A DNA stretch of 36,966 nt from an uncultured Planctomycetota bacterium (GTDB lineage Bacteria; Planctomycetota; Phycisphaerae; Sedimentisphaerales; UBA12454), in contig CAINDG010000034.1 in NCBI GenBank assembly GCA_903847315.1, positions 1-36,966 on the forward strand, written 5' to 3'. The position numbers and the translations under genes are program-made. Positions within the stretch are counted from its first letter, which is position 1; each line of letters begins with the position of its first letter. Below are positions 1 through 6,314 of the stretch, in pieces. The notes beneath the pieces were generated by a model. The model had not been told where the DNA came from and did not search any database. It was given only the letters and a program-made list of their open reading frames with translations.

Positions 1-2300
1 AGCGAATATTTCCGCAGGAACGGATACGTCTGATTTTCACCTATGCCCCAGATATCGGCAAAATCCCATCCCGCCGATGTAAATGTCGAAAGCGTTTTCA
101 TTTCCGCCGTCGTCTTTCCTGTCCCGCCGACACTTGTCGTTTGCCCCGAAGTCTGGGTATCCCAGAAAGATGCTGTAGTGGTAGTACTGCCACTCCATTT
201 ACATCCTATCAGTCCGCCAGTGGTGGTGTCATTACCGTTTCCAAGAACCACACCTATAGCATAACAACTGGTAATAGTACCTCTATTATCACATCCTACC
301 AGACCGCCGATATAGCCGCTAGTAAAGGGACCATAATTACTATAGCCCATGCCAAAAACTGTTCCTGTGGCATAACAATCCGTAATAACGCCGATGTTAA
401 ACCCCACCAGCCCGCCGCTGGCAAAGCCCATAAATCTGCGGATTGGCCCTGTCGCATAACATCTGGTGATGCCTCCGTAATTTACTCCCACAAGACCGCC
501 GCTGCCCTCCGGCAATCTGCCGCTCGACCGAATGTTTATGTAATCTTGTCTAATCGTAACTCCGGCATAACAGTCGCTGATGATAATATTACCACTACCG
601 TTACTCCTCCCCGCTAACCCGCCGGTATTACAACCTCCGGTAACTGTTCCAGTGACATAACAGTTGGTAATATTGCCTCCATAAATTCGTCCTGCTAACC
701 CGCCGACATAATATCTGCCAATAATTCCGACATTCTCTACGCCTAAGTTGCGAATCTTGCCGGAGCCGACATAACCGAACAGGCCGACGTAATCGCTATT
801 AGGCATATTCACGACCACATTGCGGACGATACGGCCGCTGCCATCAAATACACCGGTAAAGTTTGTACTGCTATTGCCGATTATAGATATCGCACCATTT
901 CTGAAATCAAGGTCGTTCATCAAAATAAAATATTTATTCCAGAGTTCCGAATGACTGGTAAGAAACAGCCACTGGCAAACAGTTCTAATCTGATATGGGT
1001 CGGTTTCTGTCCCGCTGCCGCCGTCTATCTGGTTCGGACAGAAGACGGTCAAATTTATTTTTGTAATTCCCACAGTGCCGTTAGAATCTGCCGCAGGGTC
1101 CTGACTGACAACATACCCGACAGGAACAGTTTGACTGCTTGTCAGGGTAAGAGAACCCATTACAAGCCCTGCACCTTTGACAGTATCTGCCGCATCTTCA
1201 AAACTCATACCATTGACGTCAGGTATCCTGACCGATTTCCAGTATTTCCACGCAAGATGCGGATAGTCATTTTCAGGCATAATCCAGTCGGCAGGATTGC
1301 CGTCATCGGTGGTAAAATCCCAGAATACAGATGTAAAAGTAGAAAGCATTTTCATTTCTGTTGTGGTCTTGCCTGTTCCGCTGGCGCTGGTCATTTGCCC
1401 TGACGTCTGGATGTCCCAGAAACAGAAATTGGTGAAACCGTGATGGATCTCCTCCCCCACTAAACCGCCGACATTTTCATTTCCGGTAACCGCACCGGTA
1501 GAATAACAATATCTGATAGGGGCAGGAGGAAAATCTCCATGATTATATCCCACCAATCCACCTACACCATTATTGCCGGTAACTGCACCAGTAGCATAGC
1601 AGTAGGCAATAGCGCCATCATAATTTCCTCCTACTAGTCCGCCAACATTCCTGTCTCCAGTAACTGCACCGGTGGCATAGCAGTAGGCAATACCGCCATC
1701 ATAATTTCCTCCCACCAGACCACCAATAAAACGATAGCTATTTCCACCAGTAACTGTTCCCGCAGCATAACAGTTGATAATATCGCCCTCAAAATTAGAC
1801 CCCACCAATCCGCCGACAGAACTATATCCAGTAACAGTACCAATAGCATAACAATTAGTAATATTGCCATCATTATCTCCTGCCAACCCACCGACACTGC
1901 CGCCTCCGATTATATTAACATCCTTCACACCTAAGTTGCGAACCTGGCCGCCAGTACCTATAGAACCGAACAGGCCAACGCTACCGCTGCCGGGCATATT
2001 TAAAACTGCGTTGCGGACGATATGACCATTGCCTTCAAAAATACCTGTAAAGTAACCAATCGGCGTAAGTGCAACGCCGGCCAAATTTACATCGGCAGTC
2101 ATAATAAAATATTTGTTCCAATCACCAGCCGTATTCATCAAGTCGTTCCAATCGGAAACATTGCTAATCTGATATGGGGAATTGGATTCGCCGGTGCCGC
2201 CGGAGTAGGCAAAAGCAGATGAAAATAAACAGAAGATAAGAGCAATAACTGGCAGTACTCTGCGATATGCGCTCGACATTATTAATCGAGTCCTTTTCAT
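1..2300 (-). CDS. Secreted GLUG-repeat protein with central PASTA-like domain (partial)
   Basis: Frame is open from the ATG at 2300 (complement) to the window edge, about 766 codons, so the C-terminus is missing. An AGAGG ribosome site lies about 10 nt upstream. The N-terminus is a signal peptide (hydrophobic VLPVIALIFCLFSSA, cleavage near AFA). Two similar modules follow. Each starts with 'G(T/S)GTE..PYQI' and 'WNKYFI', then a 'GLFG' strand and GLUG repeats (GGLVG..., NCYATG.VTG), around residues 115-290 and 525-720. Each module closes with 'FWD.QTSGQ' and 'TTAEMK'. Between them, about residues 356-420, is a PASTA-like domain ('RIPDVNGMSFEDAADTVKGA'). GLUG repeats form a beta-helix-like fold in surface or adhesin-like proteins; the exact role is unknown. 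All open frames on the plus strand here are shadows. Confidence 0.88.
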   Translation of the reverse strand, partial: MKRTRLIMSSAYRRVLPVIALIFCLFSSAFAYSGGTGESNSPYQISNVSDWNDLMNTAGDWNKYFIMTADVNLAGVALTPIGYFTGIFEGNGHIVRNAVLNMPGSGSVGLFGSIGTGGQVRNLGVKDVNIIGGGSVGGLAGDNDGNITNCYAIGTVTGYSSVGGLVGSNFEGDIINCYAAGTVTGGNSYRFIGGLVGGNYDGGIAYCYATGAVTGDRNVGGLVGGNYDGAIAYCYATGAVTGNNGVGGLVGYNHGDFPPAPIRYCYSTGAVTGNENVGGLVGEEIHHGFTNFCFWDIQTSGQMTSASGTGKTTTEMKMLSTFTSVFWDFTTDDGNPADWIMPENDYPHLAWKYWKSVRIPDVNGMSFEDAADTVKGAGLVMGSLTLTSSQTVPVGYVVSQDPAADSNGTVGITKINLTVFCPNQIDGGSGTETDPYQIRTVCQWLFLTSHSELWNKYFILMNDLDFRNGAISIIGNSSTNFTGVFDGSGRIVRNVVVNMPNSDYVGLFGYVGSGKIRNLGVENVGIIGRYYVGGLAGRIYGGNITNCYVTGTVTGGCNTGGLAGRSNGSGNIIISDCYAGVTIRQDYINIRSSGRLPEGSGGLVGVNYGGITRCYATGPIRRFMGFASGGLVGFNIGVITDCYATGTVFGMGYSNYGPFTSGYIGGLVGCDNRGTITSCYAIGVVLGNGNDTTTGGLIGCKWSGSTTTTASFWDTQTSGQTTSVGGTGKTTAEMKTLSTFTSAGWDFADIWGIGENQTYPFLRKYS

Positions 2301-2341
2301 CTTCCGTATTCCTCTTTTTGTTTAATTTTTAAGCCGGCACA

Positions 2342-2370
2342 ATTATATCCCTTTCCCATCCAAAATTCAA
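2342..2370 (-). promoter_or_regulatory. Predicted sigma70-type promoter of the GLUG protein gene
   Basis: On the minus strand TTGAAT (2370-2365), a 17-bp spacer and a perfect TATAAT (2347-2342) lie about 40 bp upstream of the ATG at 2300. Predicted by consensus match only. Confidence 0.6.
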
Positions 2371-2711
2371 GAAAAAAGGAACGGTCTTTTCCGCCGCCCG
2401 GCATCTTTCCAATTCAACATTTAAAATTATCTTTGTATTTTCATCTCTTCGTGTTCTCGGTGGTGAATATAATCCGCGTCATCCGCAAAACTTGTCCGCC
2501 AAAGCCTTGGCGACGGCGGATCTGTGGTTTCGTCCAAACGCGCAAAGCCTGTCCTCGCGCAAGCGGGGATGCTACTGCGCGCAAAGCTTCGAAAACACCC
2601 AAAACCACCGAAAAAAAACCGATTTTTTCCGATTTGTAAGCAAAATATTCGAATTCTGTGGCAAAAGTACCCTCATTTTTAGCGTAATTTTAAAAACTTG
2701 CGCGTTTGGCA
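2371..2711. other. Intergenic stretch with two palindromic repeats
   Basis: No convincing gene here; the plus-strand frames have no coding character or ribosome site. The stretch holds two palindromes of the type scattered through intergenic DNA: TCCGCC/GGCGGA arms at 2495-2500 and 2515-2520, and TCCTCGC/GCGGGGA arms (with G-T pairing) at 2552-2558 and 2563-2569. The right end (2698-2711) borders the insertion sequence target duplication. Confidence 0.6.
2495..2569. repeat. Pair of REP-like palindromes
   Basis: Two stem-loop sequences lie close together: TCCGCC...GGCGGA (2495-2520) and TCCTCGC...GCGGGGA (2552-2569). They look like dispersed palindromic intergenic elements. A genome-wide copy count is needed to confirm they are a repeat family. 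Confidence 0.45.
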
Positions 2712-2743
2712 AAAGAAATCGGAATTATGTACTTGACAAAGCA
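2712..2743. repeat. Left target duplication and left terminal inverted repeat of the IS
   Basis: AAAGAAAT (2712-2719) is the left copy of the target duplication. The inverted repeat (2720-2743) starts CGGAATTATG and ends CAAAGCA. It contains the TTGACA -35 box of the element's promoter. Confidence 0.88.
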
Positions 2744-2760
2744 AGGGGATGGTATATGAT
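2733..2760 (+). promoter_or_regulatory. Promoter of the IS operon, -35 inside the terminal repeat
   Basis: TTGACA (2733-2738), a 16-bp spacer and TATGAT (2755-2760) form a near-consensus sigma70 promoter. Transcription would start near 2767, so the passenger gene's ATG at 2770 would be read from an almost leaderless mRNA. The ATG at 2749 lies upstream of the -10 box and is therefore unlikely to be used. Confidence 0.72.
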
Positions 2761-2769
2761 GTTTGGCGT

Positions 2770-3510
2770 ATGGATTTGGAATTTATTGAAAATAACCGAA
2801 TTATCAAGTTCATCAAGACTCATAAGTTTTATGACTTGCTGGTCTCGCTTACTGTATGGTGGCTTATGAGTTATAGATTTAACACGCCTTTTATTGGAGC
2901 AATCGTTTTGTTGGTGATTGAGTTCGGCGTAGTGATAGCCCTGTTAGAACTTTTAACTAAAGCTATTAAGTCAAATATCTATCGTTATTCTATAATCTGT
3001 TTTATTGCTTTAGTTGTTTGCGGTTTAACAATAGGGTTTTATTGGGACGTATTATATGACTGCTCTAACCCTACTAATCCGTATAAACAACCATTACAAA
3101 CAGGTATAGCGACTATTGAAATAACGACCGAAGAAAATGGCCCATATAAAAGCGAATGGAGCGAGGGGTATGTTAAATTTATAAAAGAGCATAAAGTTCT
3201 TCTTATGATGCCAGCACAATCAGATATGATTTTTAGAGAATTAGGCAATAATCGAAGATGGTATAGAGCAACATTTGAACTTGATATATTGGGCAAATTC
3301 ATTGGCAAACCTATTCGTTATTTTAACAAAACTGAATCTGTTTGGATAAACTTGAGTATAATATTAAAAAAAAGCAAAATTACTGGAGGAACAATAAAAT
3401 GCACGTTCAATAATTCTGTCTGTTTTCAAATTCCAATACCGCCCCAAACAATGGAAGATGATATAATAGTTATCCCGGATGTTGGCAAATATTTTAACAA
3501 GGAATATTAA
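2770..3510 (+). CDS. IS1595 passenger: three-helix membrane protein of unknown function
   Basis: 246 aa from ATG 2770, chosen because the promoter's -10 box lies between the two candidate starts (the other is 2749). Three hydrophobic segments occupy roughly residues 20-105 (FYDLLVSLTVWWLM; FIGAIVLLVIEFGVVIALLE; YSIICFIALVVCGLTIGFYW). A soluble C-terminal domain of about 135 residues with alternating beta-type pattern and two cysteines follows. The stop is 2 nt before the transposase ATG, so both are co-transcribed. It sits inside the inverted repeats and so travels with the element. I do not recognise the family; it is not a transposition protein I know. Confidence 0.8.
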   Translation: MDLEFIENNRIIKFIKTHKFYDLLVSLTVWWLMSYRFNTPFIGAIVLLVIEFGVVIALLELLTKAIKSNIYRYSIICFIALVVCGLTIGFYWDVLYDCSNPTNPYKQPLQTGIATIEITTEENGPYKSEWSEGYVKFIKEHKVLLMMPAQSDMIFRELGNNRRWYRATFELDILGKFIGKPIRYFNKTESVWINLSIILKKSKITGGTIKCTFNNSVCFQIPIPPQTMEDDIIVIPDVGKYFNKEY

Positions 3511-3512
3511 CT

Positions 3513-4463
3513 ATGAAATACATACCGCCAAAATTTAGTAAATTAAGCGAAATGGCCTCAATAGATGTTGGCCGATTAACAGAAAACGAGGCAAGAACAA
3601 TCCTTGAAAATATCCGTTGGCCTAATGGCATTGCTTGCCCTCATTGTGGCGGCTTGTCTATAACAAGGTTATTGCCTAAATCCGATAAGGTTCGAGATGG
3701 TGTTATACAGTGCAATGATTGCCGCCAGCAATTTACCGTAACGGTTGGAACGATTATGCAGGGTTCGCATATAACGCTCCGGCAATGGGTACAAGCTTTT
3801 TATTCTATGTGTTCTCATAAAAAGGGAGTGTCCGCTTTGCAGTTACAAAGGAATTTAGGATTACATTCTTATAAATCGGCGTGGTTTTTATGCCATAGAA
3901 TACGCAAGGCGATGAGGCAAGAGCCTGTAGCCGGTATGCTGAAAGGTATAGTAGAAGTGGACGAGACATACGTTGGCGGCAGGCCGAGAAAAGACGGCAC
4001 ACTACATAAAAGAGGACGAGGCACAAAAAAGACTCCTGTATTGGCAATCGTTGAAAGAGACGGCAAAGCAGTATCAAAACCATTAGATGTTGTTAATTCT
4101 GCAAACCTAAAATCTGCTGTTAATGAAGTGGTTAGCCGGCAGTCAACAATTATGAGTGATGATTTACAGTGTTATCACGGAATAGGGCAAGGCTTTGAAG
4201 GCGGACATAAATTGGTTAATCATACATTAGGAGAATATGTTAATGGTGATATTTCAACAAATACCGTAGAGAGTTATTTTGCCTTATTAAAAAGAGGTGT
4301 AACCGGAACATTTCATCATATATCAAAGAAACATCTTCCACGATATTGTGATGAATTTGCGTTTCGTTGGAATCAAAGGGAAGTAACGGACGGACAACGT
4401 GCGGTTGCAGCCATACAAGGTATTGAGGGCAAAAAATTAACCTATAGTAAGATTATAAATTAG
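3513..4463 (+). CDS. IS1595 (ISXO2-like) family transposase
   Basis: 316 aa, full length for the family. An N-terminal zinc ribbon has Cys42/Cys45 (CPHCGG) and Cys67/Cys70 (CNDC). A helix-turn-helix-like stretch follows ('GVSALQLQRNLGLHSYKSAW'). The DDE catalytic core shows D150 in 'VDETYVGG', D216 in 'MSDDLQCYHG' and E253 in 'NTVESYF'; 'FRWNQR' near residue 284 is also typical. It cuts and joins the element ends at the inverted repeats. No frameshift or stop is seen, so it is probably active. Confidence 0.95.
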   Translation: MKYIPPKFSKLSEMASIDVGRLTENEARTILENIRWPNGIACPHCGGLSITRLLPKSDKVRDGVIQCNDCRQQFTVTVGTIMQGSHITLRQWVQAFYSMCSHKKGVSALQLQRNLGLHSYKSAWFLCHRIRKAMRQEPVAGMLKGIVEVDETYVGGRPRKDGTLHKRGRGTKKTPVLAIVERDGKAVSKPLDVVNSANLKSAVNEVVSRQSTIMSDDLQCYHGIGQGFEGGHKLVNHTLGEYVNGDISTNTVESYFALLKRGVTGTFHHISKKHLPRYCDEFAFRWNQREVTDGQRAVAAIQGIEGKKLTYSKIIN

Positions 4464-4466
4464 CCT

Positions 4467-4586
4467 ATGAAAAATAAGAAAAAAAGCAAAAAGTATCAAA
4501 AACCAATTTCGTTTTATCCGCTAAAAGCGGAAAAGGTTTTGGGGGCAATTATGAAAATAAAAGCCAAAAAACGTAAAGATAGGTAA
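4467..4586 (+). CDS. Small Lys-rich ORF in the IS, downstream of the transposase
   Basis: 39 codons (ATG 4467, TAA 4584-4586), starting 3 nt after the transposase stop and ending 2 nt before the right inverted repeat. The protein is very basic (MKNKKKSKKYQKPISFYPL, then AEKVLGAIMKIKAKKRK). The 'KPISFYPL...EKVLGAIMKIK' core looks like a short conserved motif I associate with tiny ORFs near such transposases, but that is recollection. A nucleic-acid-binding accessory role is possible; unproven. Confidence 0.5.
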   Translation: MKNKKKSKKYQKPISFYPLKAEKVLGAIMKIKAKKRKDR

Positions 4587-4588
4587 TA

Positions 4589-4620
4589 TGCTTTGCCAAA
4601 GGCATAGTTCCGAAAGAAAT
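4589..4620. repeat. Right terminal inverted repeat and target duplication of the IS
   Basis: 4589-4612 is the inverted partner of 2720-2743. AAAGAAAT at 4613-4620 repeats 2712-2719 exactly. Rejoining the flanks gives a target with two near-identical copies of TTGCGC(G/T)TTTGGC (2698-2710 and 4620-4632), so the element entered a short tandem repeat. Confidence 0.88.
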
Positions 4621-4963
4621 TGCGCTTTTGGCTGAAAAAAATCGCCATAACCCCTTTATTCTCTAAAAATAATAAAGACTTATAGCATTTCCAACAACGT
4701 AAATAAATAACTTATCGAAGCGAAGCGTCGAAGCTGTAGCGGAGACCCCCGTGGCCTGATTCGTCGAGAATCAACGGGGGTAAACTTTGCCGACTTTACT
4801 GCCGGCCTTATTTTTTGCATAATTTTACAAAAAATATCACTTTTTTTGTAAAAAAACGTGCAATTATTGGACTTCTTCTTAAAATATTGTTTATCCTGAG
4901 ATCTTAAAGGGCTTGTCCTAAGTGAAAAATCGAAGGACTTGTTTCGCATTGAAAGGACGTGTT
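4621..4963. other. Intergenic stretch with a strong long-stem palindrome
   Basis: No gene is supported; the minus-strand frame at 4680-4949 lacks coding character. The notable part is a stem-loop at 4746-4780: CCCCCGT / ACGGGGG outer arms, a GGCC bulge, TGATTC / GAATCA inner arms and a GTCGA loop. Just before it (4713-4744) is a run of degenerate GAAGCG-type repeats. It could be a dispersed intergenic repeat or a processing/termination structure. Confidence 0.5.
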
Positions 4964-5440
4964 ATGGCAAAGGGGCTTGTGATTTATTTCTCCAAAAGCG
5001 GCAATACAAAGGCAATGGCTGATATAATCTCCAAGTCTATGAATGACAGTGGGTTAGCAACTGAGTGCAAACCTGTCGAAAAGGCCAAAGTCGATGATTT
5101 ATTGGCTGCTGATGCCATCGTGATAGGTTCTCCGACATATTACGGCCAAATGGCCGCTCCGATTATGCAACTCTTTACGGATTCAGTAGTTAAGCACGGC
5201 AGGTTAGCCGGAAAAATAGGCGCAGCCTTCGCCACTTCCGCCAATATTGGCGGCGGAAATGAAACCACGATTATGGGCATTTTGGAGGCTATGCTTATTC
5301 ACGGAATGATTATCCAGGGCGACCCGCAAGGCGACCATTATGGAGCCGTTGCGATTGGCAGTCCGGATGACAGGGCCACGGCACAATGTAAAAGAGCGGG
5401 CAAAAGGATTGCGGAATTGGCCAATAAATTATTTAAATAA
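4964..5440 (+). CDS. Flavodoxin-family protein
   Basis: 158 aa from ATG 4964, preceded by AAAGGA at 7 nt. The N-terminal 'YFSKSGNTKAMA' is the FMN phosphate-binding loop and 'GSPTYYGQMAAP' is the second flavin-binding loop of flavodoxin/WrbA-type proteins. Expected to bind FMN in the cytoplasm and carry electrons or reduce quinones; the partner is not identifiable. The protein is a single domain. A rho-independent terminator follows, so it is probably monocistronic. Confidence 0.88.
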   Translation: MAKGLVIYFSKSGNTKAMADIISKSMNDSGLATECKPVEKAKVDDLLAADAIVIGSPTYYGQMAAPIMQLFTDSVVKHGRLAGKIGAAFATSANIGGGNETTIMGILEAMLIHGMIIQGDPQGDHYGAVAIGSPDDRATAQCKRAGKRIAELANKLFK

Positions 5441-5452
5441 ATATCCTTATTT

Positions 5453-5478
5453 TCGCCTTAAAAAGGGCGATTTTTTTT
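5453..5478 (+). terminator. Rho-independent terminator after the flavodoxin gene
   Basis: A TCGCC/GGCGA stem (5453-5470) is followed by eight T's (5471-5478), 12 nt after the stop codon. The T tract runs into the -35 box of the next promoter. Confidence 0.75.
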
Positions 5479-5503
5479 GACAATTGTTAATAGACAGTAT
5501 AAT
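5477..5503 (+). promoter_or_regulatory. Predicted promoter of the Hc1-like gene
   Basis: TTGACA (5477-5482) and TATAAT (5498-5503) are both perfect hexamers, but the spacer is only 15 bp. Confidence 0.55.
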
Positions 5504-5538
5504 CTTTCAGAGGTTAATTGTTTAGAATGGAGGCTATC

Positions 5539-5712
5539 ATGCAAGAATATGATGATCTTAAAAGACTGACAGAAGAGGCTGAAAGCGATATCAGCAAGGC
5601 TCAGGGCGGAAATAAAGCTGCCGGAACAAGGGTCCGCAAACAAATGCAGCAGATTAAACAGGCCGCTCAGGCTGTCAGAAACAAAGTTCTCGAAATGAGA
5701 GTGGTAGAGTAA
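5539..5712 (+). CDS. Small histone H1-like (Hc1-type) protein
   Basis: 57 aa from ATG 5539, preceded by GGAGG at 5 nt; this ribosome site rules out the upstream in-frame TTG and ATG. The helical charged sequence has the core 'GGNKAAGTRVRKQMQQIKQA', which I recognise from short 'histone H1-like' proteins of planctomycetes and related bacteria. Probably a nucleoid-associated DNA-binding protein; function inferred from the family. A small hairpin (ACAGGT/ACCTGT, 5791-5807) lies downstream. Confidence 0.8.
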   Translation: MQEYDDLKRLTEEAESDISKAQGGNKAAGTRVRKQMQQIKQAAQAVRNKVLEMRVVE

Positions 5713-5840
5713 ACTGCCAGGCCGTAAAAAAATCTCATTCTTCTTACTCGCATACTGCCGGTAACGGGAGAATGGACTTATTGGCTCAACACAGGTTGCA
5801 TACCTGTAATGCTGCTTTTTGAATTTCAGAAAGGATATTA

Positions 5841-6314
5841 ATGCCCCCAACATTATTGTTCGACCTGACAAAAATAGACTTAAGCCAAACCGTTTTCGAC
5901 AAAAAAGCGATAGAGGAAGTAAATCCGCAGCGCTACGAAATGCAGCATCTCGACGGGGTTATCTGGTACGATAAGGAAAAATTCCTCATCCTTGGCTACA
6001 AAGACATCACCGAAAATGAATTCTGGATTCGCGGACATGTTCCCGGCAGACCTCTTATGCCTGGGGTGATAATGATTGAAGCGGCGGCACAGCTTTCCAG
6101 CGTATTCATAAAAAGGGTTTATGAAAAAGTAGGCTTTATCGGCTTTGCCGGCATCGAATCGGCAAAGTTCAGGAAACCTGTCGAGCCCGGCTCACGACTC
6201 TATCTGCTCGGCCATATTACAGGCTATGACAGAAAAAAATATACCTGCATCTCGCAGGGAGTTGTCAACGGGGTAATGGTTTTCGACGCCGTTCTTTCCG
6301 GCCTTAAAGTCTGA
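5841..6314 (+). CDS. FabZ-like 3-hydroxyacyl-ACP dehydratase
   Basis: 157 aa, hot-dog fold. The active-site helix 'GHVPGRPLMPGVIMIEAAAQ' carries the catalytic pair His66 and Glu80. FabZ enzymes have 'GHFPGHP', so the second His is Arg here. The N-terminus has about 40 extra residues before the fold. It would dehydrate 3-hydroxyacyl-ACP in fatty acid elongation; a paralogue with another acyl substrate is equally possible because no other fab gene is nearby. An AAAGGA ribosome site precedes the ATG. The stop overlaps the start of the next gene by one base (TGATG), indicating translational coupling. Confidence 0.88.
   Translation: MPPTLLFDLTKIDLSQTVFDKKAIEEVNPQRYEMQHLDGVIWYDKEKFLILGYKDITENEFWIRGHVPGRPLMPGVIMIEAAAQLSSVFIKRVYEKVGFIGFAGIESAKFRKPVEPGSRLYLLGHITGYDRKKYTCISQGVVNGVMVFDAVLSGLKV

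Larger units (their letters stand above)
2720..4612 (+). mobile_element. Complete IS1595-family insertion sequence (1893 bp) with passenger gene
   Basis: The ends are imperfect 24-bp inverted repeats, 2720-2743 and 4589-4612 (19 of 24 match, starting CGGAA.TATG). They are flanked by an exact 8-bp direct repeat AAAGAAAT at 2712-2719 and 4613-4620, matching the 8-bp duplications typical of IS1595. Inside, all on the plus strand, are a membrane-protein passenger gene, the transposase and a 39-codon ORF that stops 2 nt before the right repeat. The element lies in intergenic DNA and breaks no visible gene. Intact ends, exact target duplication and an intact transposase suggest recent insertion. 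Confidence 0.9.

Noticed and set aside
43-1403. Several plus-strand frames of 70-160 aa in the first 1.4 kb
   Set aside because: They are antisense shadows of the GLUG repeat gene, whose minus-strand frame is open throughout and shows family motifs and a signal peptide.
1634-1897. Minus-strand hydrophobic frame of 87 aa
   Set aside because: It is another frame of the same GLUG repeats; the periodic DNA makes a false hydrophobic protein.
2433-2869. Plus-strand frames before the insertion sequence
   Set aside because: No ribosome site or family match; they cross palindromic repeats and the IS boundary.
5791-5807. ACAGGT/ACCTGT hairpin as terminator of the Hc1-like gene
   Set aside because: The T run is 9 bases away from the stem, so it is weak evidence; mentioned only in the gene entry.
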